A DNA stretch of 64,000 bases from Phycisphaerae bacterium (GCA_030428945.1 JAUIEC010000002.1:434001-498000), one strand, 5' to 3'. Shown: positions 44,456 to 53,508, counted from the first letter of the stretch. Translations and numbers: made by a program. Notes: generated by a model from the sequence alone, not told the origin.

Positions 44456-45453
44456 TCCGGATCCTCGCCGTCGCCATCCTCGCCGTCGCCGCCCGCCAGT
44501 CGACCCTGCATGCCGCCGGCCGGGGCCGTGCCGCCGAGGGCCCGCGTGACGGTCGTGGCGTTGTGGTCGAGCATGCCGACGTAGGTGCCTTCGTACGTGC
44601 CGAGGCGGCCCATCGCATCGGAGAACAGCGTTCCGCCGATGCGGACATCGTGGCCTTGCGCGGCCGCGCCCTCGACCAGTGCGCGGACGTTCTTGTCGGC
44701 CACCGAGGTTTCGACGAAGACGGCCCGGACCTTGCGCTCGACGATCAGGTTGACCAGGCGGTTGATGTCGTTCAGGCCGGCCTCGGACTCGGTCGAGAGG
44801 CCCTGGATGCCGAGCACCTCGAGCCCGTAGGCCCGGCCGAAGTAGTTGAAGGCGTCGTGGGCGGTGACCATCAGGCGCTGTTCGGCGGGGATGGTGGCGA
44901 GTACGTCGCGGACATAGGTGTCGAGGCTGGCCAGCTCCTGGCGGAGGACGGCGCCGTTGGAGGCGAATGTCTCGGCGGCGAGCGGGCGGTGGTCGCCGAG
45001 CGTCTTGACGATCACGTGGACGGCCTGGCTCCAGGCGGCGACATCCATCCAGACGTGCGGGTCGTAGTGTCCCTGCATTTCGGGCGGTTCGAGCAGGAGT
45101 TGCGGGTCGAGTCCCTCGGTGACCGCGACGACCCTGATGCCGCGCCCGGCCATCCGGACGAGGACGTCGGTCATTTTCCCTTCGAGCAGGAGGCCGTTGT
45201 AGAAGACGATGTCGGCCCGCTGCAGGGCGGCGATGTCGGTGCGGGTCGGCTGGTAGAGGTGCGGGTCGATGCCGGCCCCGATCAGGCCGTGAACCTCGGC
45301 CTGGTCGCCGGCGACGCGCTGGACGAGGTCGGTGATCATCCCGGTGGTGCACAGGACCCTGGCGGGGCGGTCCGGGTCGGCATCCGGCCCGGCGTTCTCA
45401 CATCCGGCCAGACCCGGGACGAGCAGCAGAAACAGAGCGAGCCATCGAAGCAT
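44452..45453 (-). CDS. Metal ABC transporter substrate-binding lipoprotein (ZnuA/MntC type)
   Basis: 333 residues from the ATG at 45453. The lipobox is [14 protein letters not shown]. Cluster A-I metal ligands are visible: [14 protein letters not shown] (His), [13 protein letters not shown] (His), [15 protein letters not shown] (His region), and [14 protein letters not shown] (acidic ligand). Together these fit a Mn/Zn/Fe-binding periplasmic protein; the Glu-x2-Ser near the C-terminus leans toward Mn or Fe. The C-terminal tail is Asp/Gly-rich ([13 protein letters not shown]). It is the first gene of the operon and has its own promoter (45507-45534). Confidence 0.93.
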   Translation of the reverse strand: MLRWLALFLLLVPGLAGCENAGPDADPDRPARVLCTTGMITDLVQRVAGDQAEVHGLIGAGIDPHLYQPTRTDIAALQRADIVFYNGLLLEGKMTDVLVRMAGRGIRVVAVTEGLDPQLLLEPPEMQGHYDPHVWMDVAAWSQAVHVIVKTLGDHRPLAAETFASNGAVLRQELASLDTYVRDVLATIPAEQRLMVTAHDAFNYFGRAYGLEVLGIQGLSTESEAGLNDINRLVNLIVERKVRAVFVETSVADKNVRALVEGAAAQGHDVRIGGTLFSDAMGRLGTYEGTYVGMLDHNATTVTRALGGTAPAGGMQGRLAGGDGEDGDGEDPE

Positions 45454-45506
45454 GGGAAGGCGATCCTGTAGCGAGGAGGTCAGGCTGACGAGCGACGCAT
45501 GCCAAA

Positions 45507-45534
45507 AGTGTAGCACAGGTTACAATTTGAGCAA
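45507..45534 (-). promoter_or_regulatory. Promoter of the metal-transport operon
   Basis: On the minus strand TTGCTC (45534-45529), a 16-base spacer, TACACT (45512-45507); the ATG is 54 bases downstream. No clear MntR or Zur-like palindrome is visible around it. The fused DtxR domains would be the natural regulators to test, if cleaved or free. Confidence 0.5.
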
Positions 45535-45776
45535 GCGCCCGGGGAAAAAAGATTCTTGAGAAGGGAGCCAGGGAGCAGGGAGCGAGGGAGCCAGGGAGCC
45601 AGGGAGCGAGGGAGCGAGGGAGCCAGGGAGCGAGGAGCGAGGGAACAGGGAACAGGGAACAGGGAACGGGGAACAGGGACGGGAACTGGGAACAGGGAAC
45701 AGGGAACAGGCAACGGGGAACGGGGACTGGGAACTGGGAACTGGGAACTGGGAACTGGGGGGCGATGGGACCACCG

Positions 45777-45853
45777 TAGGGTGCGTCATCGACGCGGGAG
45801 CCCGCGATCGCATCCGCGCGGACACGCAGGCGTCGATGCCGCACCGCTTGGCA
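45777..45853 (+). repeat. M1 palindromic module, copy 4
   Basis: Arms GGTGCGTCATCGACGC and GCGTCGATGCCGCACC; the centre differs from copies 1-3. Confidence 0.85.
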
Positions 45854-45886
45854 GCCTCATCCGCCGGGGGGACCAACCTGCGCAGA

Positions 45887-45921
45887 GAAGACACTGCGCA
45901 AGAGCGCAAGAGCCGTGGCAC
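45887..45921 (+). repeat. M2 hairpin module with doubled GCAAGAGC
   Basis: GAAGACACTGC, then GCAAGAGC twice, then CGTGGCAC. The same size as the copy at 37422, but with another inner unit. Confidence 0.85.
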
Positions 45922-45972
45922 CAGGGCATTTTCTCTCGCTCCCTGGCTCCCTGGCTCCCTCGCTCCCTCCCC

Positions 45973-48537
45973 CTAGGAACAGCTTCCGCCGAAGTTGCTG
46001 AGCAGTTCGGCCAGGTCGCTGAGGTCGACGGTGCCGTCGCCGGTCAGGTCGCCCTGTTCGCGGGTGGCGGCCGGGTTGCCGAAGTTGGCCAGCAGGATCG
46101 CCAGGTCGCTGAGGTCGACCGTGTTGTTGCCGTCGACGTCGCCGGGGCAGGCGTCGGCCAGGTCGATCAGCAGCACGCCGCCGTCGAACGGGCTCGGGGC
46201 GACGGCCAGGGTACCGCGGACCCGCAGGTCGGCGGCCGGGTGGCCGGTGGCGATCTGTTCGTCGATCGCGAGTGTCTGCGTGTCGATCGTGGTGAACTCG
46301 CCGGCCCGCGTGATCGCGGTCAGCGGGCCCGGGCCGAGGGTGACCGACCAGGTTCCGGTCGCCACGTGCAGGCGGTCGCCGTCCAGATGCAGCCCGGCCG
46401 GTGCGTTCGGCAGCGGGATGCTGGCGGTCATCGTGTTGGTGTTGAGGTCCACGACGCCGACGGTCGGGTCGCCGTAGTTGAGGACGTAGAGCGTGGCGGC
46501 GTTGGGATCGACAGCCATCTCGAAGGGCTGATCGCCGACCGGGATGGTGGCGATCGCGGCCGAGGCGGCCCCGGCGTTGCTGACGACGGTGATCGTGTCG
46601 GAGTTCCGGTTGCTGACGAAGATGGTGCTGCCGTCGGGGCTGAAGGTCGCGCGGGCGGGCAGGTCGCCGACGGTGACTTCGGTCAGTTCGGTCCAGGTGG
46701 CGGTGTCGACGATCGAGATCCGGTCGGCCGCGCCCGAGGCGGTGTTGGCGAAGCTGTTGCAGGTGACGAGCGTGCCGCCGTCCGGGCTGAGGGTCATGCC
46801 GCTGGACTGCTGGTGCAGGAAGCCGACGCTGCCCATGTCGCCGGTCAGCAGTTTGCCGCCGACGGTGGTGAGCGTGTCGAGGTCGATGCGCCAGACGCCA
46901 TCGCCATCGGCGACGACGGCCAGGTAGGCGTAGCTGCCGTCGGGGGCGATCTCGACTTCGCTGGCGCGGCGCGAGATCGGCACGCTGGTGACGGCCAGGG
47001 TGTTCAGGTTGATGACCGACGCGAAGGTCGAGTCGAGGTTGGCGACGACGGCCTGCGTCCCGTCGGGGGTGATCTCGACTTCGGCCGGCCGATCGCCGAC
47101 GGCGACGACGCCAAGGACGGTGCGGGTGTTCAGGTTGATGACGGAGGCGGAATCGCTGAGCAGGTTGACGACGACCGCGGTCGAACCGTCGGGGCTGATG
47201 GCGACGGTGCGGGGGGCGTCGGCCTCGGGCGGCGGCCCGGAGGTGTCGAAGTACTCGGCGAATCCGGCGGCGCCGTTGGTGTTCACGACGAGCAGGTCCT
47301 CGCCGAAGGTCTGGGCGACCATGCCGGCCCGCTGTCCGGTGGGCGAAGCGGCTCCGAAGCTGGTCGAGACAAGTTGGTTCAGGTTGGTCAGCAACTGGTT
47401 GGTGGCGTAGTCGATCAGGCTGCCGTTGAAGCCGACGCCGAGGGCATAGGCGCCGGTGCTGCTGGTGACCAACTGGTTGACCGAGGCTGTGTTGATCGCG
47501 GGCGAGACGGCGTCGGTGTTGAGGTTGACGATCCGCACGGCGTTCTGCACGGCGACGGCGGCCTTGACGCCGTTGGGTCGAATGCTGATCGGGCCCCAAA
47601 GGTCGACGCCGAGGTTGATCGTCTTGGCGACGGTCTGGCTGTTGGGATCGAGGACCGTGATCGACGTGCCCGGGAAAGTGTGCGACAGGACGGCCTTGCC
47701 GGCGTCGGGCGTGATGGCCACGAAGCGCGGGCGGGTCAGGGTCGGCACGTCGTTGGCGGCCCCGGTGTTGACGTCGTAGAACGAGACCTGGTCGCCGAAG
47801 TAGTTCGGGTGCACGATGGTGTTGTTGCCGGCGAACTCGAAGTTGGTGAACGCCAGGGCGATCGTGCCGGGCTCGAAGTTGACCGACAGGCTCGACGAGA
47901 AGCCGGCCCCGCTGATGCGGCGCAGTTCGGTCGCGGTGGCGATGTCGATCACCGACAGGCTGCCGTCGACGGTGTTGCCGACCACCGCGAGAGTTCCGTC
48001 GGGCGAGATGCGGACGACGCCGGGCTGGGCGCCGACCGGAACGGTCGCGATCTCGTTGTAGGTGTTCAGGTCGATGATCGACGCGGTGTCTTCCCACAGG
48101 TTGGCGGTGACCGCGTGGACGCCGTCGGACGAAATCGCGATGCCGCCCGGCGAACCGCTGACGTCGACGTTGGCCAGCACGGCCCGCGTGGCGGCGTCGT
48201 AGACGTTGACGTTCCGCGAGTCGCGGTTGCAGATCACGAAGCGGGCCCCGTCGGGCGTGAAGGCCATCCCGCTCGGGGCGTCGCCTTCGGCATTGCTGGA
48301 GGGATCGAGGAACTCGACGGCGAGGGCCCGCGCGGGCGGCGGCAGAGTGCCGGCCGGTCCGGGGCCGATCGTGACGACGTCAGCGACCCGCGCGGCCGTC
48401 TGCCATGCCTGCGGGTCGCCGTGGCGCGAGAGGCCGATGTCGGCGGCGTCGGCCGGCAGTTCGCGAACCTGGGCCGTTACGAGCGGAGTGAACACAGCGG
48501 CCAGCCCGGCCGCCAGCAGGCGGAATCGCTTCGACAT
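45973..48537 (-). CDS. Secreted YVTN-type beta-propeller protein with C-terminal dockerin-like module
   Basis: 854 residues with GAAGGAAGC before the ATG and a signal peptide ending near LVTAQ. Residues about 75-720 consist of many 40-45 residue blades of the YVTN/40-residue type: FTPDGARFVICNRDSRNVNV, ISPDGTLAVVGNTVDGSLSV, FSPDGSTIFVSNRNSDTITV. Residues about 795-854 hold two Ca2+-binding EF-hand-like loops: GDVDGNNTVDLSDLAILLAN and GDLTGDGTVDLSDLAELLSN, the planctomycete dockerin-like form, flanked by Cys. It may anchor to a cohesin partner or be a self-folding tail. No partner gene is near. Its stop (TAG) abuts an array. Confidence 0.88.
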   Translation of the reverse strand: MSKRFRLLAAGLAAVFTPLVTAQVRELPADAADIGLSRHGDPQAWQTAARVADVVTIGPGPAGTLPPPARALAVEFLDPSSNAEGDAPSGMAFTPDGARFVICNRDSRNVNVYDAATRAVLANVDVSGSPGGIAISSDGVHAVTANLWEDTASIIDLNTYNEIATVPVGAQPGVVRISPDGTLAVVGNTVDGSLSVIDIATATELRRISGAGFSSSLSVNFEPGTIALAFTNFEFAGNNTIVHPNYFGDQVSFYDVNTGAANDVPTLTRPRFVAITPDAGKAVLSHTFPGTSITVLDPNSQTVAKTINLGVDLWGPISIRPNGVKAAVAVQNAVRIVNLNTDAVSPAINTASVNQLVTSSTGAYALGVGFNGSLIDYATNQLLTNLNQLVSTSFGAASPTGQRAGMVAQTFGEDLLVVNTNGAAGFAEYFDTSGPPPEADAPRTVAISPDGSTAVVVNLLSDSASVINLNTRTVLGVVAVGDRPAEVEITPDGTQAVVANLDSTFASVINLNTLAVTSVPISRRASEVEIAPDGSYAYLAVVADGDGVWRIDLDTLTTVGGKLLTGDMGSVGFLHQQSSGMTLSPDGGTLVTCNSFANTASGAADRISIVDTATWTELTEVTVGDLPARATFSPDGSTIFVSNRNSDTITVVSNAGAASAAIATIPVGDQPFEMAVDPNAATLYVLNYGDPTVGVVDLNTNTMTASIPLPNAPAGLHLDGDRLHVATGTWSVTLGPGPLTAITRAGEFTTIDTQTLAIDEQIATGHPAADLRVRGTLAVAPSPFDGGVLLIDLADACPGDVDGNNTVDLSDLAILLANFGNPAATREQGDLTGDGTVDLSDLAELLSNFGGSCS

Positions 48538-48853
48538 GCTTCCTTCTCCTCGGTGTCGGAATGCCGCGTCCAGTCTAGCGAATCGCCGGGGGTGTTTCGA
48601 TGGTTATGCGGAGGGGACCCGGCAATCTTCGCGGCGCATGCGTGGTGACGGCGATGCGGGTCGGACGACTCGTTGCGTGGCGCACCGTATGACGGGCGGC
48701 ATCCGCGCGCGAAAAGACATGGCTCAGGAGACGCAAGAGCAGTGGCCCGCCCCTCGCTCCCTGGCTCCCTCGCTCCCTCGCTCCCTCGCAGTTTGGCTCC
48801 CTATTCTCGGTTCCCGTCTTGTGTTCTAATGTTCGGGTCTTCGAGGAGATCCC
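48538..48853. repeat. Divergent gap with degenerate M2 and antisense octamers
   Basis: No gene. A degenerate M2 lies at 48711-48749 (AAAGACATGGCTC, an inner ACGCAAGAGC, then AGTGGCCC). Antisense CTCGCTCC units follow (48752-48810). A -10-like TAGACT on the minus strand (48577-48572) may serve the beta-propeller gene. This is the only block between divergent genes, so a terminator role does not explain it by itself. Confidence 0.7.
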
Positions 48854-49558
48854 ATGTTTACGCGAATTGCGTTGCTGTCGAGCGTCCTGCTGGTTGCGGG
48901 CGGCTGTGCCGGGGCCGAGTACGGGGCGGAACTGCGGAAGCGTCCGGAGCCGCTGGCGCTGGACCGGCCGGAGAATCGCAGCCTGCGTCTGCCGGGTGAT
49001 ACGCCGTTTACGATCACGCTCAAGGAAGCGACCGAGAAGGCCGAACTGACCGGGACGGCCGATGCCGATGCGACCGCCGACGGCGATGGCAGCGGGATGG
49101 CCCGGGCCGAGGTCAGCCAGGGCGGGACGGCCTCGTCCGGCTTCCAGGTCGGGCACGCGCTTCGCAACCAGACCAGCCGGCACATGCAGGTCGAGGTCGC
49201 GGCCCGGATGAAGCTGACCTTCGAAGTCGGCGATGCGGACGAGGATCCGCTTCCGCTGGCCGGCGCGTTCGCGACGCTCTACGCCCGCGACAACCAGAAC
49301 CGCACGCTTGCCAGGCACACGCTGCTCGCCCACCAGAGCGACGTCGGCGACGCCAGCGGCACCGAGGACAAGACCGTCTCGTTCGACCTGCTGCTCGGAC
49401 CCGGCGAGACCGCCAACATCTACGTGGCCGGCAACGTGCAGATCAACGCGGAAGAGGGCAAGAGCGCGGCCGGCAGCGTCACGCTGGAGGGGCTCGAGAT
49501 GAAGATCCAGGTGCAGCCGGCCCCCGGCATCGAGGCGACCGGCGATGCCGGGGCGTGA
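48854..49558 (+). CDS. Lipoprotein of unknown function
   Basis: 234 residues; GAGGAG lies nine bases before the ATG. The lipobox is LSSVLLVAGGC. The mature part begins with a charged linker (LRKRPEPLALDRPENRSLR), then an Ala/Thr/Asp-rich stretch (TGTADADATADGDGSG) and a beta-rich C-terminus (QVEVAARMKLTFEVGDADED, NIYVAGNVQINAEEGKSAAG). No family is recognised. Its end overlaps the ligA start by 14 bases, so it is translationally coupled to ligA. Confidence 0.75.
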   Translation: MFTRIALLSSVLLVAGGCAGAEYGAELRKRPEPLALDRPENRSLRLPGDTPFTITLKEATEKAELTGTADADATADGDGSGMARAEVSQGGTASSGFQVGHALRNQTSRHMQVEVAARMKLTFEVGDADEDPLPLAGAFATLYARDNQNRTLARHTLLAHQSDVGDASGTEDKTVSFDLLLGPGETANIYVAGNVQINAEEGKSAAGSVTLEGLEMKIQVQPAPGIEATGDAGA

Positions 49559-51632
49559 GTCGCCGGAGGAGCGCATCCGGCGCCTGCGGGCGGAGATCGC
49601 CTGGCACGACCAGCTTTACTTCGTTCACGCCACCCCCGAGATCTCGGACGAAGCCTACGACCGGCTGATGCGCGAACTGCGCGATCTCGAAGCGCAGCAT
49701 CCCGAACTGCACAGCCCGGATTCACCCACGCAGCGGGTCGGCGAACTGCCGGTCGAGGGGTTCGAGAGCGTTGCGCATCGCCTGCCGATGCTGTCGGTCG
49801 ACAACACCTACTCGCTGACCGAACTGGCCGAGTTCGACGCGCGCCTGCGCAAAGCCCTGCCGGAAGACACCGCCTTTCGCTACGTGGTCGAGCCGAAGAT
49901 CGATGGCGTCGCGCTCGCGCTGCGTTACGAGGGGGGACGCCTGGCCCGGGCGCTGACCCGCGGCGACGGGAAGAAGGGCGACGACGTCACCGCCAACGCC
50001 CGCACGCTGCGGAGCATCCCGCTGCAACTGGCCGGCGAGGGCTGGCCGGACGTGCTGGAAGTTCGCGGCGAGGTCTACTGGCCGCGGCCGGACTTCGAGC
50101 GGATCAACGAGCAGCGCCTGGCGGACGGGCTCGAACCGTTCAAGAACCCGCGGAACGCGACGTCCGGCACACTCAAGCAGCTTGATCCGAAGAACGTGGC
50201 CGGGCGTGGCCTGCGGTTCCTGTGCCACGGGCTGGGTGAGATCGAGCCGGCCGTGGCGTATGACACGCAGAGCGACCTGTTCGCGGCCCTGCGGGCGTGG
50301 GGGATTCCGACGAACCCGCTCGGGCGGATCTGCGCGGATCTCGACAGCGTCAACGCGTTCGTGCAGGAGTGGGAGACGCTCCGCGACACGGTCGACTACG
50401 ACACGGACGGGCTGGTGATCAAGGTCGACGAGCTTGTGTTGCGGCAGCAACTGGGCAACACGTCCAAGGCGCCGCGCTGGTGCATCGCCTACAAGTACGC
50501 GGCCGAGCAGGCCGAGACGATCCTGCGGAAGGTCGATTTCCAGGTCGGCAAGCTGGGCACGATCACGCCACGGGCGAACTTCGACCCGGTTGAACTGGCC
50601 GGCACGACGGTGCGGCGGGCGACGCTGCACAACTTTGACCAGGTCGCGCGGCTGGACCTGCACATCGGCGACGTCATCACGGTCGAGAAGGCCGGCGAGA
50701 TCATTCCGCAGGTGGTCGGGGTCGATCCGAAACAGCGGCCGAAGGGGGCCGAACCGATCCGGCCGCCGAAGACCTGTCCCGAGTGCGGGGGCGAGGTCGC
50801 CCAGGACGAGGGCGGCGTAGCCATCCGCTGCATCAACCCGGCCTGTCCGGCCCAACTGGTGGAGCGGCTGAAGTTCTTCGTCGGGCGTGACCAGATGGAC
50901 ATCGAGATGGCGGGCGAGGTGCTGATCGTCGCGCTGGTCGAGAAGGGCCTGGTCAAGAGCTACGCCGACCTGTATCGCCTGCACGAACGGGCGGAGGAAC
51001 TGCCGGCGCTGCCGGTCAGCGTCAACTCGCGGACGGGCAGCGAGATCAAGCTGGGCGAGAAGCGGGCGGCCAAGCTGCTGGAGAGTCTCGAAGCGAGCAA
51101 GCGGCGGCCGCTGCATCGCCTGGTCGCGGCGCTGAACATCCGGCACATCGGGGTGAACGCGGCCGAACTGCTGGCCGAGGCGTTTCCGACGCTGGACGAA
51201 CTGGCGGCGGCCGAGTGCGAGGCGCTGCAGGAGATCGACGGGATCGGTCCGGAGATGGCGGCGTCGGTGTTCGACTGGTTCCGGAGCGAGGCCGGCCGGA
51301 AGATCATCGCGGACCTGCAGTCGGTCGGCGTCAATCCGACGCAGCCGAAGCGTCAGCGGAGCGCCAGTCAGCCGCTGGCGGGCAAGACGCTGGTGGTGAC
51401 CGGCACGCTGACGAAGTACAGCCGCAAGGAAATCGAAGGCCTGATCAAGCAGCACGGCGGCAAGGCGTCGAGCAGTGTGACCAGCAAGACGGACTACCTG
51501 GTCGCGGGCGAAAAGGCCGGCAGCAAGCTGGCGAAGGCCGAAAAGCTGGGCGTGCAGGTGCTGAGCGAGGACGCGTTCGAGGCAATTCTGTTGCAGAAGG
51601 GAACAGGGAACAGGGAACAGGGAACAGGGTGA
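49545..51632 (+). CDS. ligA: NAD-dependent DNA ligase with repeat-derived C-terminal tail
   Basis: 695 residues from the ATG at 49545, inside the end of the lipoprotein gene. Domains in order: Ia helices, adenylation domain with active-site Lys118 in YVVEPKIDGVALALRYEGG, OB fold, the zinc finger TCPECGGEVAQ and CINPACPAQLVERLKF, helix-hairpin-helix region (NIRHIGVNAAELL, IDGIGPEMAASVF), BRCT domain (LAGKTLVVTGTLTKYSRKEI, SKTDYLVAGEKAGSK). The last eleven residues, KGTGNREQGTG, are translated from GGGAACA repeats and the stop lies past them, so the array has entered the coding region. LigA seals nicks in replication and repair. Confidence 0.95.
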   Translation: MPGRESPEERIRRLRAEIAWHDQLYFVHATPEISDEAYDRLMRELRDLEAQHPELHSPDSPTQRVGELPVEGFESVAHRLPMLSVDNTYSLTELAEFDARLRKALPEDTAFRYVVEPKIDGVALALRYEGGRLARALTRGDGKKGDDVTANARTLRSIPLQLAGEGWPDVLEVRGEVYWPRPDFERINEQRLADGLEPFKNPRNATSGTLKQLDPKNVAGRGLRFLCHGLGEIEPAVAYDTQSDLFAALRAWGIPTNPLGRICADLDSVNAFVQEWETLRDTVDYDTDGLVIKVDELVLRQQLGNTSKAPRWCIAYKYAAEQAETILRKVDFQVGKLGTITPRANFDPVELAGTTVRRATLHNFDQVARLDLHIGDVITVEKAGEIIPQVVGVDPKQRPKGAEPIRPPKTCPECGGEVAQDEGGVAIRCINPACPAQLVERLKFFVGRDQMDIEMAGEVLIVALVEKGLVKSYADLYRLHERAEELPALPVSVNSRTGSEIKLGEKRAAKLLESLEASKRRPLHRLVAALNIRHIGVNAAELLAEAFPTLDELAAAECEALQEIDGIGPEMAASVFDWFRSEAGRKIIADLQSVGVNPTQPKRQRSASQPLAGKTLVVTGTLTKYSRKEIEGLIKQHGGKASSSVTSKTDYLVAGEKAGSKLAKAEKLGVQVLSEDAFEAILLQKGTGNREQGTG

Positions 51633-51712
51633 CACTGAGGGAGCGAGGGAGCCAGGGAGCGAGGGAGCAAGGAAGGGAGCGAGGGAGCCAGGGAGCGAGG
51701 GAGCAAGAAAGC
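51596..51712 (+). repeat. GGGAACA heptamers then GGGAGCGA octamers, starting inside ligA
   Basis: About five GGGAACA units (51599-51630) are read through as the LigA tail. GGGAGCGA/GGGAGCCA/GGGAGCAA units in sense to ligA follow, up to 51712. Confidence 0.9.
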
Positions 51713-52165
51713 GGCGCCGGCGGCGCGAGCTTCATCTGTTCCCTGCTTACTTGCTTCTTGCTTACTTGCTTACTCGGTTGGGTGCCCCACCCTTGAGCGC
51801 AGCGGAAGGGTGGGGGACTGGTTGCGGGGCTGAGTCACCGTGCTCTTGAGATGGTCGATCAGGCCGGGTGTCACGTTCGCCGGGGTCGCGTTGGTCGCGG
51901 TGGCCCCTGGTCGTCGCGCGGCGGCGCGAGCTTCATCTGTTCCCTGCTTACTTGCTTCTTGCTTACTTGCTTACTCGGTTGGGTGCCCCACCCTTGAGCG
52001 CAGCGGAAAGGTGGGGGACTGGTTGCGGGGCTGAGTCACCGTGCTCTTGAGATGGTCGATCAGGCCGGGTGTCACGTTCGCCGGGGTCGCGTTGGTCGCG
52101 GTGGCCCCTGGTCGTCGCGCCGGCGGCGCGGGCTTCATCTGTTCCCTTGCTTACTTGCTTCTTGC
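51713..52165. repeat. Tandem duplication with period of about 201 bp
   Basis: CGGCGCGAGCTTCATCTG begins at 51721 and again at 51922, and CGGCGCGGGC at 52124. Each unit has antisense AGCAAGTA-type units (CTTACTTGCTTACTTGC), an M3 module (CCCCACCCTTGAGCGCAGCGG, then AAGGGTGGGGG) at 51780-51821 and 51981-52021, and a unique stretch with TGCTCTTGAGATGGTCG. The third copy breaks off in the array by the glycosyltransferase stop. No gene supported. Confidence 0.88.
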
Positions 52166-53311
52166 TTACTTGCTTACTGCGCGCAGGTAGGCGGCCACCG
52201 TCTGTTCGGCTGTGCGCTGCCAGGTGAACGTGGCCGCGCGGGCGAGGGCCTGCCGGGCTTGTGTGGTGCGCCAGTCATCGTCTTCGATGGCCTGCCGCAG
52301 GGCGTCGCGCCAGGCGTCGCGGTCGTCGACCGGCAGCAGGCGGCCGGCGTCGCCGAGGACTTCGGGCAGGCTGGCGACGTCTGAGACGATCGCGGGGGCG
52401 CCGCAGGCCATCGCTTCCAGCGGGGGCAGGCCGAAGCCCTCGTAGTAAGTCGGCCAGGCCAGCGCGCGGCAGGCGGTGTACAGGGCGGCCAGTTGTTCGT
52501 CGCTGACGTAGCCCAGCAGGCGGACCTGGTCGGCCGGCACGCCGAGCGCCTCGATCCGGGCCCGCAGGGCGCCGGCCTTCCAGCCCCAGGCCCCGACGAT
52601 CGCGAGCGGGCAGGCGCTCCGCAGGTCCTCCGGCAGGGCGGCGTAGGCATCGAGCAGGCCGGGCAGGTTCTTGCGCGGTTCGAGCGTGCCGACGAACAGC
52701 AGGAACCGCCGCGGCAGGCGGAACTCCTCCAGCGCGGCCCGGACCGTCGCGTCGTCGCAGGGGGCGAAGACCGCCCGGGCGGCCAGCGGGGTCACGTCGA
52801 TCCGTTCGGGGTCGATGCCCAGTCGCGTGACCATCTCGCGCCGGGTGAACTCGGAGATCGTGATGAAGCGCCGCGCCTGCCGCAGGCCATGGGCGAAGGC
52901 ATCGGCGTACCAGCGGACGCGATCCTGCGGGTGCCAGTCGGGGTGGATCAGCACCGACAGGTCGTGGATCGTCGTGATCGTCGGCCGGCGCGTGCGGACC
53001 GGGACGTGGTTCGGTTCGTGGTAGAGGTCATAGCCGCGGGTCTTGTGCCGGAACGCGACGCCGTAGCCGGTCTGGATCAGCTTGCGGAGCCACCACGGTT
53101 TCCGGCCGCCGCCGACATCGCTGCCGCCGTCGCGGACGGCCCGCCGCGGGTCCCAGCCGGTCCTCGACAGGTGCGTGAAGACGAAAGGCTCGACGACGAC
53201 GTCGGGCATCCGCTCCATCTCGGCCAGCAGTTGCGCGATGTAGTGCCCGATGCCGGTCAACGTGCGGCGCAGCGGGCGGTCGTCCATCACTACGCGCAAC
53301 GGTTCGGGCAT
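52166..53311 (-). CDS. Glycosyltransferase family 4
   Basis: 381 residues from the ATG at 53311. GT4 (GT-B fold) features: TLTGIGHYIAQLLAEM near the N-terminus (ligand loop G-x-G), ITTIHDLSVLIHPDW, ITISEFTRREMVTRLGI, LFVGTLEPRKNLPGLLDAY, and the nucleotide-sugar EX7E region YYEGFGLPPLEAMACGAPAI. It transfers a sugar from an activated donor to an envelope glycan or lipid; the acceptor is unknown. Its C-terminal Val-Ser-Lys and TAA are formed by AGTAAGCAAGTAA, that is, by the array. The upstream gap carries another array. Confidence 0.93.
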   Translation of the reverse strand: MPEPLRVVMDDRPLRRTLTGIGHYIAQLLAEMERMPDVVVEPFVFTHLSRTGWDPRRAVRDGGSDVGGGRKPWWLRKLIQTGYGVAFRHKTRGYDLYHEPNHVPVRTRRPTITTIHDLSVLIHPDWHPQDRVRWYADAFAHGLRQARRFITISEFTRREMVTRLGIDPERIDVTPLAARAVFAPCDDATVRAALEEFRLPRRFLLFVGTLEPRKNLPGLLDAYAALPEDLRSACPLAIVGAWGWKAGALRARIEALGVPADQVRLLGYVSDEQLAALYTACRALAWPTYYEGFGLPPLEAMACGAPAIVSDVASLPEVLGDAGRLLPVDDRDAWRDALRQAIEDDDWRTTQARQALARAATFTWQRTAEQTVAAYLRAVSK

Positions 53312-53508
53312 GGGGGCAGCATAGGGAGCAAGGGAGCGGGGGAGCAAGGGAGCCAGGGGAGGGAGCGGGGGAGCCGGCAAGGCCCTGGGGGCTGCCCGGG
53401 TTTCCTTGCTCACTTGCTCACTTGCTTACTGAAAAAAGGGTCGGCGGTTCGGGCTTGGCCTGAACCGTGGCGACCCTGGCTGGTGTGTTGTGCGCTTGTC
53501 GCGGCTGG

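Larger units (their letters stand above)
45535..45972. repeat. Composite intergenic repeat block D (model 3' unit)
   Basis: Minus-strand order after the beta-propeller stop: sense GGGAGCGA/GGGAGCCA units (45972-45929), M2 (45921-45887), M1 (45853-45777), antisense TTCCCAG/TTCCCTG heptamers (about 45765-45640), antisense CTCGCTCC octamers (about 45645-45560), then TTCTCAAGAATCTTTTTTCCCC. The T-run after a complementary array makes this look like a long terminator with M1 and M2 inside its loop. No gene. Confidence 0.85.

Noticed and set aside
44456..45352. Upstream extension of the ATPase frame
   Set aside because: It is shadow of the substrate-binding-protein gene; the ATG at 44455 overlaps the preceding stop (ATGA).
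45556..48648. Plus-strand frame of 1030 codons through block D and the beta-propeller
   Set aside because: It starts in array DNA and is the antisense of a gene with clear blades and a dockerin-like tail.
51713..52165. CRISPR array
   Set aside because: Units are about 201 bp, nearly identical throughout, with no short repeats and unique spacers, and no cas genes are present in the window.
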